From: an uncultured Clostridia bacterium
Lineage (GTDB): Bacteria; Bacillota; Clostridia; Christensenellales; UBA1242
DNA: 8,350 nucleotides
Direction of reading: 5' to 3'
Assembly (NCBI GenBank): GCA_944381255.1
Contig: CALWKL010000057.1
Span: 1 to 8,350 of the forward strand
Shown: one piece after another, positions 1 through 5,642 of the stretch
How the letters are laid out: each line of letters starts with the position of its first letter
Position numbering within the stretch: position 1 is the first letter of the stretch
Notes under the pieces: generated by a model
The model's input: only the letters and a program-made list of their open reading frames with translations
Database searches by the model: none
What the model was told of the DNA's origin: nothing
Translations under genes and position numbers: made by a program

Positions 1-147
1 TAGTGCATTGTTTATAGGCAAATACACAACTGCAAGCACTATAGAAATACAAACTATAATGCTAATTAAAATTATTGATATATATGTGTACTGCGGAAAG
101 CGAAGTTTATTCTTTGCTACACTTACCTCATTATTCTCTTTTGACAA
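1..147 (-). CDS. N-terminus of a membrane-anchored protein of unknown function (partial, runs off left edge)
   Basis: Reading leftwards from a TTG at 147-145 gives 49 uninterrupted codons that continue past the window edge. The start is chosen because a perfect GGAGG (complement of 156-160) sits 8 bases upstream and an in-frame stop lies at 174-172 with no ATG or GTG between. The product begins with a polar, charged stretch (LSKENNEVSVAKNKLRF, initiator read as Met). A strongly hydrophobic segment at about residues 21-43 follows, rich in Ile, Val and Leu (YISIILISIIVCISIVLAVV), and then YLPINNAL. This is the layout of a single N-terminal membrane anchor or uncleaved signal peptide with a short cytoplasmic head. 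There is no lipobox and too little sequence to name a family. The gene is divergent from the dehydrogenase at 514. I infer a membrane-attached or exported protein. It is easily missed by gene callers because of the TTG start and truncation. Confidence 0.72.
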   Translation of the reverse strand, partial: MSKENNEVSVAKNKLRFPQYTYISIILISIIVCISIVLAVVYLPINNAL

Positions 148-200
148 GCGCTTATCCTCCGTTTTTCTATTCTACAGTTATAGACTTAACTTAATATTTT

Positions 201-226
201 GTAGATTTTTGTAGAAATTTGTCTAC
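201..226. repeat. Three 10-bp-phased GTAGA/GTCTAC motifs
   Basis: GTAGATTTTT (201-210), GTAGAAATTT (211-220) and GTCTAC (221-226) follow one another at exactly 10-base steps, so GTAGA-type boxes fall on one face of the helix. GTAG at 211-214 and CTAC at 223-226 also form the ends of an imperfect inverted repeat. The cluster lies 54-79 bases upstream of the TTG start of the left gene. A repressor site for that gene is a reasonable inference, but I cannot assign a regulator family. In such AT-rich DNA chance is not excluded. Confidence 0.3.
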
Positions 227-450
227 TTTAGTGTACCACTTAAGCCCCCTTTTATCCAAATGATTTTTAGTGATTTTAGAGTATTTTTCTTTTCTCAGCA
301 TGTTTAGAAATTATATTTTATAATTTTACCATAATAATTGATAATGAATTAAAGTTGGTTTTAAAAAAAGTTATTTTTAATTTGTACTTTGCGTTTTTTA
401 CTATTTTTATTAAATTACCTTTCAATTTACAGACACTTGCTTAAATTCAT

Positions 451-480
451 TTGATAAAAGTCTACCAAATAGGTTATAAT
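451..480 (+). promoter_or_regulatory. Sigma-A promoter for the dehydrogenase gene
   Basis: The -35 box TTGATA (451-456; 5 of 6 consensus) and the -10 box TATAAT (475-480; perfect) are separated by 18 bases. Transcription should start near 487, giving a leader of about 27 bases before the ATG at 514. The promoter also decides the start: a longer reading frame opening with the TTG at 451 would begin inside the -35 box, so it cannot be translated from this transcript. Confidence 0.85.
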
Positions 481-513
481 ACTCTTATATTAAAAAAAGG
501 ATATTATTTAACT

Positions 514-1572
514 ATGAGTATAAAATTTGTCCAGTACGGTTGTGGGAAAATGGCAAAATACACCATTCGCTACTGCCTCTCAAAAGGATACAAATGTGTA
601 GGAGCCTTTGACATAGATGAGTCAAAATTCGGTACCGATGTAGGTGAATTTGCTAATGTCGGCAAACTCGGTGTCAAAATCGAAAGTGCAAAATGCGATA
701 TGGTAGCAAGGTTAAAAAAGCTCGCTCCCGATGTCGCTATCGTAACTACTATGAGTCTATTATCTGACTGTGCAGAGCCTCTACTTGCATGTGCTGAGGC
801 AGGGGTAAACGCAATCACTACTTGTGAGGAGGCATTTTATCCTCAAAACAGTAACCCAAATCTTTTTGCCCAGATAGACAAGCTTGCGAAAGAAAATGAC
901 TGTACTATTACTGGTGCAGGATACCAAGATGTATTTTGGGGAAACTTGATAGTTACACTAGCTGGTGCTACTCATGAGATTACTAAGATTCAAGGTAGCA
1001 GTAGTTACAATGTAGAAGACTATGGTATAGCATTAGCTAGAGCACATGGAGCAGGCCTTACCCCAGAAGAATTTGAGGCACAAGTCGCTAGTGCAGATAA
1101 CATCAGTGAAAATGAGAGACAAAAAAGTATCCAAGCTGGTAAATTTGCCCCTAGTTACATGTGGAATGTTAATGGTTGGTTAGCTAGCAAATTTAACTTA
1201 CACATAACTTCACAAACTCAAAAATGCGTGCCTTTGTTCCACGACACAGACCTAAAGAGTAGTACACTTAATATGACTATTCCTGCAGGTTGCGCTACTG
1301 GTATGAGCGCAGTGGTAACATCACAGACAAAGGAAGGAATCGTTATCGAAACGCAATGTATTGGTAAAGTATATGCTCCAGATGAATGCGACAAAAACGA
1401 GTGGACTATCTATGGTGAGCCTGACACTACGGTTACTATTAGCCGTCCACAGACAGTAGAATTGACTTGTGCAACTATAGTAAATCGTATTCCTGACTTA
1501 ATCTCAGCGCCTGCTGGATATGTTACTACAGAAAACTTTGGTATAGCAAAATATAGCGAAGACCAAAAATAA
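514..1572 (+). CDS. Dihydrodipicolinate reductase / 2,4-diaminopentanoate dehydrogenase-like NAD(P) oxidoreductase
   Basis: This is a 352-residue soluble protein. Residues 1-35 are a Rossmann start: beta strand SIKFVQY, glycine loop GCGKMA (residues 9-14, GxGxxA) and a second strand ending VGAFDID with acidic residues (D33, D35) where NAD(P)H ribose recognition occurs. Further conserved-looking blocks are VAIVTTMSLLSD (74-85), NAITTCEEAFYP (99-110), TGAGYQDVFWGN (133-144) and GSSSYNVEDYGIA (161-173). This pattern is known from clostridial proteins annotated as dihydrodipicolinate reductase-like or 2,4-diaminopentanoate dehydrogenase, the latter acting in anaerobic ornithine degradation. No ornithine or lysine pathway gene is adjacent, so the substrate is unknown; an amino-acid-derived substrate is inferred. 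The ATG at 514 is chosen because the promoter lies at 451-480. The ribosome site AAAGGA (496-501) has a rather long 12-base spacing. It is a single-gene unit with its own promoter and terminator. Family confidence is high, substrate confidence low. Confidence 0.82.
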   Translation: MSIKFVQYGCGKMAKYTIRYCLSKGYKCVGAFDIDESKFGTDVGEFANVGKLGVKIESAKCDMVARLKKLAPDVAIVTTMSLLSDCAEPLLACAEAGVNAITTCEEAFYPQNSNPNLFAQIDKLAKENDCTITGAGYQDVFWGNLIVTLAGATHEITKIQGSSSYNVEDYGIALARAHGAGLTPEEFEAQVASADNISENERQKSIQAGKFAPSYMWNVNGWLASKFNLHITSQTQKCVPLFHDTDLKSSTLNMTIPAGCATGMSAVVTSQTKEGIVIETQCIGKVYAPDECDKNEWTIYGEPDTTVTISRPQTVELTCATIVNRIPDLISAPAGYVTTENFGIAKYSEDQK

Positions 1573-1586
1573 AATCAAATTAACTA

Positions 1587-1620
1587 AAAAAGACCTTTAT
1601 GTTCTAAAGGTCTTTTTCTT
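1587..1620. terminator. Bidirectional intrinsic terminator between convergent genes
   Basis: The stem AGACCTTTA (1591-1599) pairs perfectly with TAAAGGTCT (1605-1613) around the 5-base loop TGTTC. Flanking A and T runs extend it (1587-1590 with 1614-1617). On the plus strand it ends in TTTTT 15-45 bases after the dehydrogenase stop. On the minus strand the A run at 1586-1591 supplies the T tract for the apeA transcript, whose stop is at 1651. One hairpin therefore serves both converging genes. Confidence 0.9.
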
Positions 1621-1650
1621 ATGTTAATTTTAAATTAAATTTTTTTACAA

Positions 1651-3015
1651 TTATTTTTTCCACTTAGCTTCAAAAAAAGCCTTGTAGCACCTATATGCCT
1701 CAAACACATCAACCTTGCTGACTACTTCCCAAGGGGCATGCATATTAAGTACAGGCACACCAGCATCGATTACGTCCATACCGTATATTGCCATAATATA
1801 CGCTATAGTGCCACCACCACCTTGGTCTACTCGACCCATTTCGGTAGCTTGAAAAGAAATCTCATTCTCGTCCATCAAATTCCTAATCTGCGCTATAAAC
1901 TCAGGATTTGCATCATTGCTACCATACTTACCGTATGAACCAGTGAATTTATTAAAGCTAATACCTTTTGCAAAATGAGCATCAGTTGGAGCATTAAATA
2001 CTGAAGGATAGTTTGGGTCCATAGCTGCAGTAACATCACTAGACAACATCTTAGACCTATTGAGTGCACGGCGCAAGCCTAATTCGCTGTACTGTCCTGC
2101 TACTGACATAATCTCTGCCAAGCAATTCTCAAAATACTTACTTCTCATACCGGTAGCGCCCACACTACCTATCTCTTCTTTGTCGACTAATAGACAAATA
2201 GTAGTATACTCTGGATTATTAACTTCTAGTTGGGCTTGCAATGCGGTATAAGCACAAACTCTATCATCTTGGCCATATCCCATAATCATACTACGGTCTA
2301 GTCCAAAATCTCTAGCTCTACCTGCTGGCACCACTTCAATTTCAGCAGAGAAGAAATCATCTTCGGTAATGCCTCTTTGCTTCAAGATTTCTAGTACCAC
2401 TGCTTTAAATTTATCCTTTTTGGCTTCCTTATCACCAATATTTCCTGCTATAAGATTTAAGTCTTCCCCTTTTATATCCTTCTTATCATCTTTCTCAAGG
2501 TGTGGTAATAAGTCGGTAAAACCTACGCAAGCCCCATCATCTTCACCAAATACAAAATCTTGCCTACTACCATCTTTTAATACGATTACACCATGCATTG
2601 CCAAAGGTTGCGCAGTCCATTGATATTTTTTTATTCCACCATAATAATGAGTGTCCATCATACAGAACCCTTGACTCTCGTACAAAGGGGTCGCTTTGAT
2701 ATCAATGCGAGGTGAATCTATATGTGCACCTACAATGTTGATACCGGCTTCGATAGGCTGACGACCAATGACACACAATACTACCATTTTGTCCATATTC
2801 ACTGCATACACCTTATCGCCTGCGCGCACACTACCGCCAGCGTTCATAAGCTGAGCCAAGTTTTTGTAACCCTTGCTTTCTGCTTGTGATATAGCATACC
2901 TTGCGACCTCACGCTCTGTCTTGTGCGTACTCAAAAAATCTATATATTTTGCACAAAAATCTTCTACCTGCTGACGTGCTGAACCAGCGTATTTTTCCCA
3001 AATATTTGTCTCCAT
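1651..3015 (-). CDS. apeA: M18 family zinc aminopeptidase (ApeA type)
   Basis: This is a full-length 454-residue cytosolic metallopeptidase that removes N-terminal residues, typically acidic ones, from peptides. By comparison with the M18 family, metal ligands and catalytic residues can be placed at H98 (GAHIDSPR, 96-103), D250 (GYGQDDRVCAY, 246-256), E280/E281 (VDKEEIGSVGATG, 277-289), D327 (LSSDVTAAMDP, 324-333) and H426 (NMHAPWE, 424-430). The glycine-rich FGEDDGACVGF (156-166) and RVDQGGGGTIAYI (395-407) blocks are also typical. Length and motif order match clostridial ApeA proteins, and all key residues are present, so it should be active. The start is the ATG at 3015-3013, with AAAGGAG (complement of 3022-3028) 6 bases upstream. 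The gene is monocistronic, convergent with the dehydrogenase and divergent from the MORN-like gene. There is no signal peptide, which fits a role in intracellular peptide turnover. The exact specificity is not readable from the sequence. Confidence 0.95.
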   Translation of the reverse strand: METNIWEKYAGSARQQVEDFCAKYIDFLSTHKTEREVARYAISQAESKGYKNLAQLMNAGGSVRAGDKVYAVNMDKMVVLCVIGRQPIEAGINIVGAHIDSPRIDIKATPLYESQGFCMMDTHYYGGIKKYQWTAQPLAMHGVIVLKDGSRQDFVFGEDDGACVGFTDLLPHLEKDDKKDIKGEDLNLIAGNIGDKEAKKDKFKAVVLEILKQRGITEDDFFSAEIEVVPAGRARDFGLDRSMIMGYGQDDRVCAYTALQAQLEVNNPEYTTICLLVDKEEIGSVGATGMRSKYFENCLAEIMSVAGQYSELGLRRALNRSKMLSSDVTAAMDPNYPSVFNAPTDAHFAKGISFNKFTGSYGKYGSNDANPEFIAQIRNLMDENEISFQATEMGRVDQGGGGTIAYIMAIYGMDVIDAGVPVLNMHAPWEVVSKVDVFEAYRCYKAFFEAKWKK

Positions 3016-3039
3016 AATACACTCCTTTTAATAATATTA

Positions 3040-3068
3040 ATTATACATCAAAACAAGCTTATTGTAAA
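3040..3068 (-). promoter_or_regulatory. Sigma-A promoter for apeA
   Basis: Read on the minus strand, TTTACA (complement of 3063-3068; 5 of 6 consensus) and a perfect TATAAT (complement of 3040-3045) are separated by 17 bases. The expected transcription start is near 3033. This gives a leader of about 18 bases that is almost entirely the AAAGGAG ribosome binding site, leaving no room for a riboswitch or leader peptide. Confidence 0.85.
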
Positions 3069-3143
3069 CATAAATTTTTAAAAATATAATTTGTTTTTTA
3101 ATTATTTTTAATATACTATAAAATATCAAAAATTCGCTATATA

Positions 3144-3172
3144 TTGACAAAAAAACCTTTTTAATGTATACT
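3144..3172 (+). promoter_or_regulatory. Sigma-A promoter for the MORN-like gene
   Basis: A perfect TTGACA (3144-3149) and TATACT (3167-3172; 5 of 6) are separated by the optimal 17 bases. Transcription should start near 3179, giving a leader of about 46 bases. With the apeA promoter it forms a non-overlapping divergent pair whose -35 boxes are 75 bases apart, so a shared regulator is possible but not shown. Confidence 0.87.
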
Positions 3173-3189
3173 TTTACTACATAACTAAG

Positions 3190-3218
3190 GAAGCTTATAT
3201 TTTAGCTTCATAAGGTGG
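3190..3218 (+). promoter_or_regulatory. Leader hairpin next to the ribosome binding site of the MORN-like gene
   Basis: GAAGCT (3190-3195) can pair with AGCTTC (3204-3209) around an 8-base loop, TATATTTT. The hairpin ends two bases before the ribosome binding site AAGGTGG (3212-3218), which is 6 bases from the ATG at 3225. It does not sequester the site. A role in mRNA stability or standby ribosome loading is inference; a 6-bp stem may be incidental. Confidence 0.4.
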
Positions 3219-3224
3219 TAACAT

Positions 3225-5450
3225 ATGGCAGAAATAAAAAAATTAGAAAAAGCTAAATTTAGCTTGGGTAAGGAAAAAGGTACATATACAGGTGAAGGCA
3301 TTTCGGGCTTGCTCGGTTGTACTCCTGAGGGATATGGTGTAGCCATTCTCGCTAATGGGGTAATGCTAGAAGGAAGATTTAAAGACGGTAATTTCATCAA
3401 TGGTGTTGCACGCTTTGGTGCAGATACCTACCATGGAGAATTCGACAACCTGACTTGGATTGGAGGCTCTGAAGGTTTGATTGAATATCATAACGGAGAC
3501 TTTTTAAAAGGGCATATCGACCCAAGTACCAAAAGATTGGAAATTCTTGAACTAGAATTTACTCAAAAATATGATGACAAACTCATTTTAAAATCTACAC
3601 CTAGAGAAAATAACCCAAATATAAAAGACTTGGTGGGCACATTATCATACAAAAATGGTAGCCAAATTACAGGAAAATTTGCTCCAACAAGTAGCAGTAT
3701 AGATACACAGACTGATGCTTTTAGTGATATTTTCGGTATCAAACGCAGTGCATACGAATGTATGGAGGGCGAGGCTAGTATAGTAATCATTGACACACCA
3801 GAGTTATCAGTGAAGATTAGTGGCAAATATCAGTCTAGCAAATATAGTGGTTTGAATAAACCTATTATACGAGGCACGTATACATATCAAAACAAAAAGA
3901 CCGGCACCACTATTATCTCTAATGGAGAATTTGAATATTCAAGGCAGACTCACACAGACCAATCAAAGAGTACTGTTAGCGAAGATTTTGACGGAATGGT
4001 TTCTTTAAATACTGGTTTTACCTCTTTTGATACAAAATTATGTTTGAATGCTGGTGGTAGTGTGGAAATACGCACTCCAGAAGGCTCTTTCTCTGGGCAC
4101 AAAATAGCAAAAGAAACTACTTTTGAATATGTAGGTAAGATGAGGAATAGCAATGGCTCAGTCATATTAGATGGAATTTACGATAAGTCTCTTATCTTTA
4201 GGCAAGGTAGAATACAGATTCAAAAATCAACCCCAGATAGTGTTACATTATTTAAGAGTCAAAGCGCAGAGTTTAAATCTTTAAAAAAGGCTGAAGAAAT
4301 TATCTATAAATGTGCAAGTATACAAGGCTCTAGAGAGGATATTCGATTCAAGCGCTCTGGTGCATTCTCTATAGAATTTTCTACTATTACTAACCCTGTA
4401 GGTCTTGTCGTCAGTGCTGACTTTACAAAAGAGCCAACACATCTCAATGGTGCAGTAAAGGAAACTATGCAAGACTCATCAGTATTTGATGGTAAATTGT
4501 GCGATTTGGAAGAAATAGATAATGAGACTGTCAAGAGTTGGGCAAAAAGAAACAACTCCCCTATATATTTCGGTAGATATTATAAAAATGCCGAAGGGAC
4601 TAACAAAATATCCTTTGATAACAATGGATACTTTGATGAAAATTTTAACTTACTAGTTGGCGATACAAAATCTTATACTTTCCGCGAGGGGTGTTATTTC
4701 GAAGGGAAGCTTGACATATCCGCAGGTTATGTAGGTAGACTTACCGTATTAGATAATGATGATTATCAACAAGGCAATTTTAACATAGATTTAAAATTTA
4801 GACATGGTACTTTCCGCCAGACATATCCAAACAACGCAATATTCGAAGGTGAAACAATCGACTTAGAAACAGTCAATGGTACACTAGAGAGGAAAAATCA
4901 TTTTTGCCACAAAGGTAAATTCAAATTAAATTATGATGGCTATCCAGAACTTACTAAAGGCGATGTATTGGTATACTTCAAAGGCGATGACCACACATAC
5001 TGTATAGCCAAATATGACCAAGATGGCTGGGAACTTTTTGATGGTAAACTATATATTTGCAATTTCAAAAATGATTATCACCCAGAAGGTGTAGCAGTAT
5101 CGGCAAATGATATTACTGATGCCCTAACTCTATTTGAGCAATACACACACAATCAAGAGGCTACATTAGGTCAACATGATAGCACTGATTTACCAGAACA
5201 AAAAGATAAATCTATCCATGATGAAGTTAGTGACATTATGCAAAAATATCAAAAAAGGCAAGAAGACGAGAAAAAAGAAGATAGCATAGATAGTCAAGGA
5301 AGCACTCAATATCATGATGCAGTAAATATTGCAGAAAATATCGTTGAGTCTCAAAAAGTACATACACAACCTTTTGATATTGCTAATGCTCAAATGCTTA
5401 TGTCCAAAATAATCAATCCTAACAAAGAGTCCGAGCAGGACAAGGAATAA
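3225..5450 (+). CDS. MORN-repeat-like protein of unknown function
   Basis: This is a 741-residue protein with no signal peptide or membrane segment, so it is probably cytoplasmic. It opens with a short basic stretch (MAEIKKLEKAKF). Degenerate MORN-type beta-hairpin units (G-x-G, then NG, then E/KG[RK]F) then follow: residues 21-53 (YTGEGISG, GYGVAILANGV, EGRFKDG), 54-73 (NGVARFG, YHGEF) and 79-98 (GGSEGLIEYHNGDFLKGHI). Looser examples are at 137-152 (LVGTLSYKNGSQITGKF), 216-238, 278-292, 305-320, 484-520 and 527-546. The middle is beta-rich, with many GxF and GxY turns. From about 640 it changes to a low-complexity, highly charged tail (EVSDIMQKYQKRQEDEKKED, 667-686) ending KESEQDKE, probably helical or disordered. 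MORN repeats are known for lipid or protein binding in eukaryotes and are poorly understood in bacteria. The ATG at 3225 follows AAGGTGG at 6 bases, and the gene has its own promoter and terminator. Alternatives are another beta-solenoid repeat. A scaffold or envelope-associated role is only a guess. Confidence 0.75.
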   Translation: MAEIKKLEKAKFSLGKEKGTYTGEGISGLLGCTPEGYGVAILANGVMLEGRFKDGNFINGVARFGADTYHGEFDNLTWIGGSEGLIEYHNGDFLKGHIDPSTKRLEILELEFTQKYDDKLILKSTPRENNPNIKDLVGTLSYKNGSQITGKFAPTSSSIDTQTDAFSDIFGIKRSAYECMEGEASIVIIDTPELSVKISGKYQSSKYSGLNKPIIRGTYTYQNKKTGTTIISNGEFEYSRQTHTDQSKSTVSEDFDGMVSLNTGFTSFDTKLCLNAGGSVEIRTPEGSFSGHKIAKETTFEYVGKMRNSNGSVILDGIYDKSLIFRQGRIQIQKSTPDSVTLFKSQSAEFKSLKKAEEIIYKCASIQGSREDIRFKRSGAFSIEFSTITNPVGLVVSADFTKEPTHLNGAVKETMQDSSVFDGKLCDLEEIDNETVKSWAKRNNSPIYFGRYYKNAEGTNKISFDNNGYFDENFNLLVGDTKSYTFREGCYFEGKLDISAGYVGRLTVLDNDDYQQGNFNIDLKFRHGTFRQTYPNNAIFEGETIDLETVNGTLERKNHFCHKGKFKLNYDGYPELTKGDVLVYFKGDDHTYCIAKYDQDGWELFDGKLYICNFKNDYHPEGVAVSANDITDALTLFEQYTHNQEATLGQHDSTDLPEQKDKSIHDEVSDIMQKYQKRQEDEKKEDSIDSQGSTQYHDAVNIAENIVESQKVHTQPFDIANAQMLMSKIINPNKESEQDKE

Positions 5451-5483
5451 TTTTACTTGCTTTTTCCTAAATAATAAAAAAAC

Positions 5484-5519
5484 AAAAAACACTTAAGATA
5501 GTATCCTAAGTGTTTTTTT
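5484..5519. terminator. Bidirectional intrinsic terminator after the MORN-like gene
   Basis: AAAAAACACTTA (5484-5495) pairs with TAAGTGTTTTTT (5507-5518), a 12-bp stem around an 11-base loop that can itself close with GAT/ATC. On plus the stem is followed by further T, ending the MORN-like transcript 33 bases after its stop. On minus the run of A at 5476-5489 gives T-rich sequence after the stem, so it can also end the AT-hook/SDR transcript coming from the right, about 125 bases beyond that gene's stop. Confidence 0.85.
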
Positions 5520-5522
5520 GTT

Positions 5523-5541
5523 GCAAAGCAAATTGCTTTGC
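5523..5541. repeat. Perfect 9-bp hairpin of unknown role
   Basis: GCAAAGCAA (5523-5531) and TTGCTTTGC (5533-5541) are perfect inverted arms around a single central base, so as RNA it would fold with about a 5-base loop. CTTAAG follows at 5541-5546 and also occurs at 5492-5497 in the preceding terminator. There is no T tract after it on either strand, so it is not a terminator in its own right. It could be an operator palindrome or a small-RNA or repeat-element hairpin lying just before the short ORF at 5569. Confidence 0.5.
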
Positions 5542-5568
5542 TTAAGTAAAAAGAAAGGAATGTTTACT

Positions 5569-5601
5569 ATGAAAAAAGTAAAATGGGTTAATTTTTTTTA
5601 A
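5569..5601 (+). CDS. Possible 10-residue peptide or gene remnant (MKKVKWVNFF)
   Basis: ATG at 5569 is followed by nine sense codons and TAA (5599-5601), encoding MKKVKWVNFF. A good ribosome binding site, AAAGGAA (5554-5560), lies 8 bases upstream. The basic MKKVK start followed by aromatic and hydrophobic residues resembles the beginning of a signal peptide or membrane protein. It sits between the hairpins at 5523-5541 and 5610-5631. I see no convincing promoter. Possibilities are a real tiny peptide, a leader peptide with nothing downstream on its strand to regulate, a decayed gene start, or chance. Nothing downstream on plus continues it in the same frame. Confidence 0.3.
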   Translation: MKKVKWVNFF

Positions 5602-5609
5602 TTTATATT

Positions 5610-5631
5610 GCGCAGAAAAACTAAACTGCGC
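5610..5631. repeat. Inverted repeat at the 3' end of the AT-hook/SDR gene
   Basis: GCGCAG (5610-5615) and CTGCGC (5626-5631) pair around the 10-base loop AAAAACTAAA. The hairpin lies 11 bases beyond the SDR stop on the minus strand and is the most GC-rich spot in an otherwise AT-rich spacer. No T tract directly follows on either strand, so classical termination is unlikely. It could protect the 3' end of the mRNA, with termination at the hairpin of 5484-5519. Confidence 0.45.
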
Positions 5632-5642
5632 CATCAAATAAA

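Larger units (their letters stand above)
148..513. other. Divergent AT-rich intergenic region
   Basis: This stretch separates the left-edge membrane protein gene (minus) from the dehydrogenase gene (plus). It holds the GGAGG of the left gene (156-160, read on minus), a phased GTAGA repeat (201-226) and a strong plus-strand promoter (451-480). A minus-strand promoter must also exist here. Candidates are an extended -10 of the form TGGTACACT (complement of 228-236) and TGGTAAAAT (complement of 323-331), but neither has a good -35 and I do not choose between them. I see no coding sequence and no terminator in it. Confidence 0.6.

Noticed and set aside
8..214. Plus-strand 68-codon open frame at the left end
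   Set aside because: It has no ribosome binding site, an unlikely composition, and overlaps the better supported minus-strand gene (GGAGG, TTG start, transmembrane segment) on the opposite strand.
252..260. TTATCCAAA, one mismatch from a DnaA box
   Set aside because: It is a single isolated copy with no cluster of boxes and no dnaA/dnaN context, so there is no case for an origin.
451..513. Longer N-terminus for the dehydrogenase starting at TTG 451
   Set aside because: The TTG is part of the -35 box and the TATAAT -10 lies inside the extension. The Rossmann strand begins right after the ATG at 514.
5190..5492. Minus-strand 100-codon hydrophobic frame
   Set aside because: It lies antisense to the 3' end of the MORN-like gene and its terminator. 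The hydrophobic look comes from reading Lys/Glu-rich codons in reverse, and no ribosome site is present.
5610..5631. GCGCAG/CTGCGC hairpin as a terminator of the SDR gene
   Set aside because: It has no T tract on the minus strand after the stem. The hairpin at 5484-5519 is a much better terminator.
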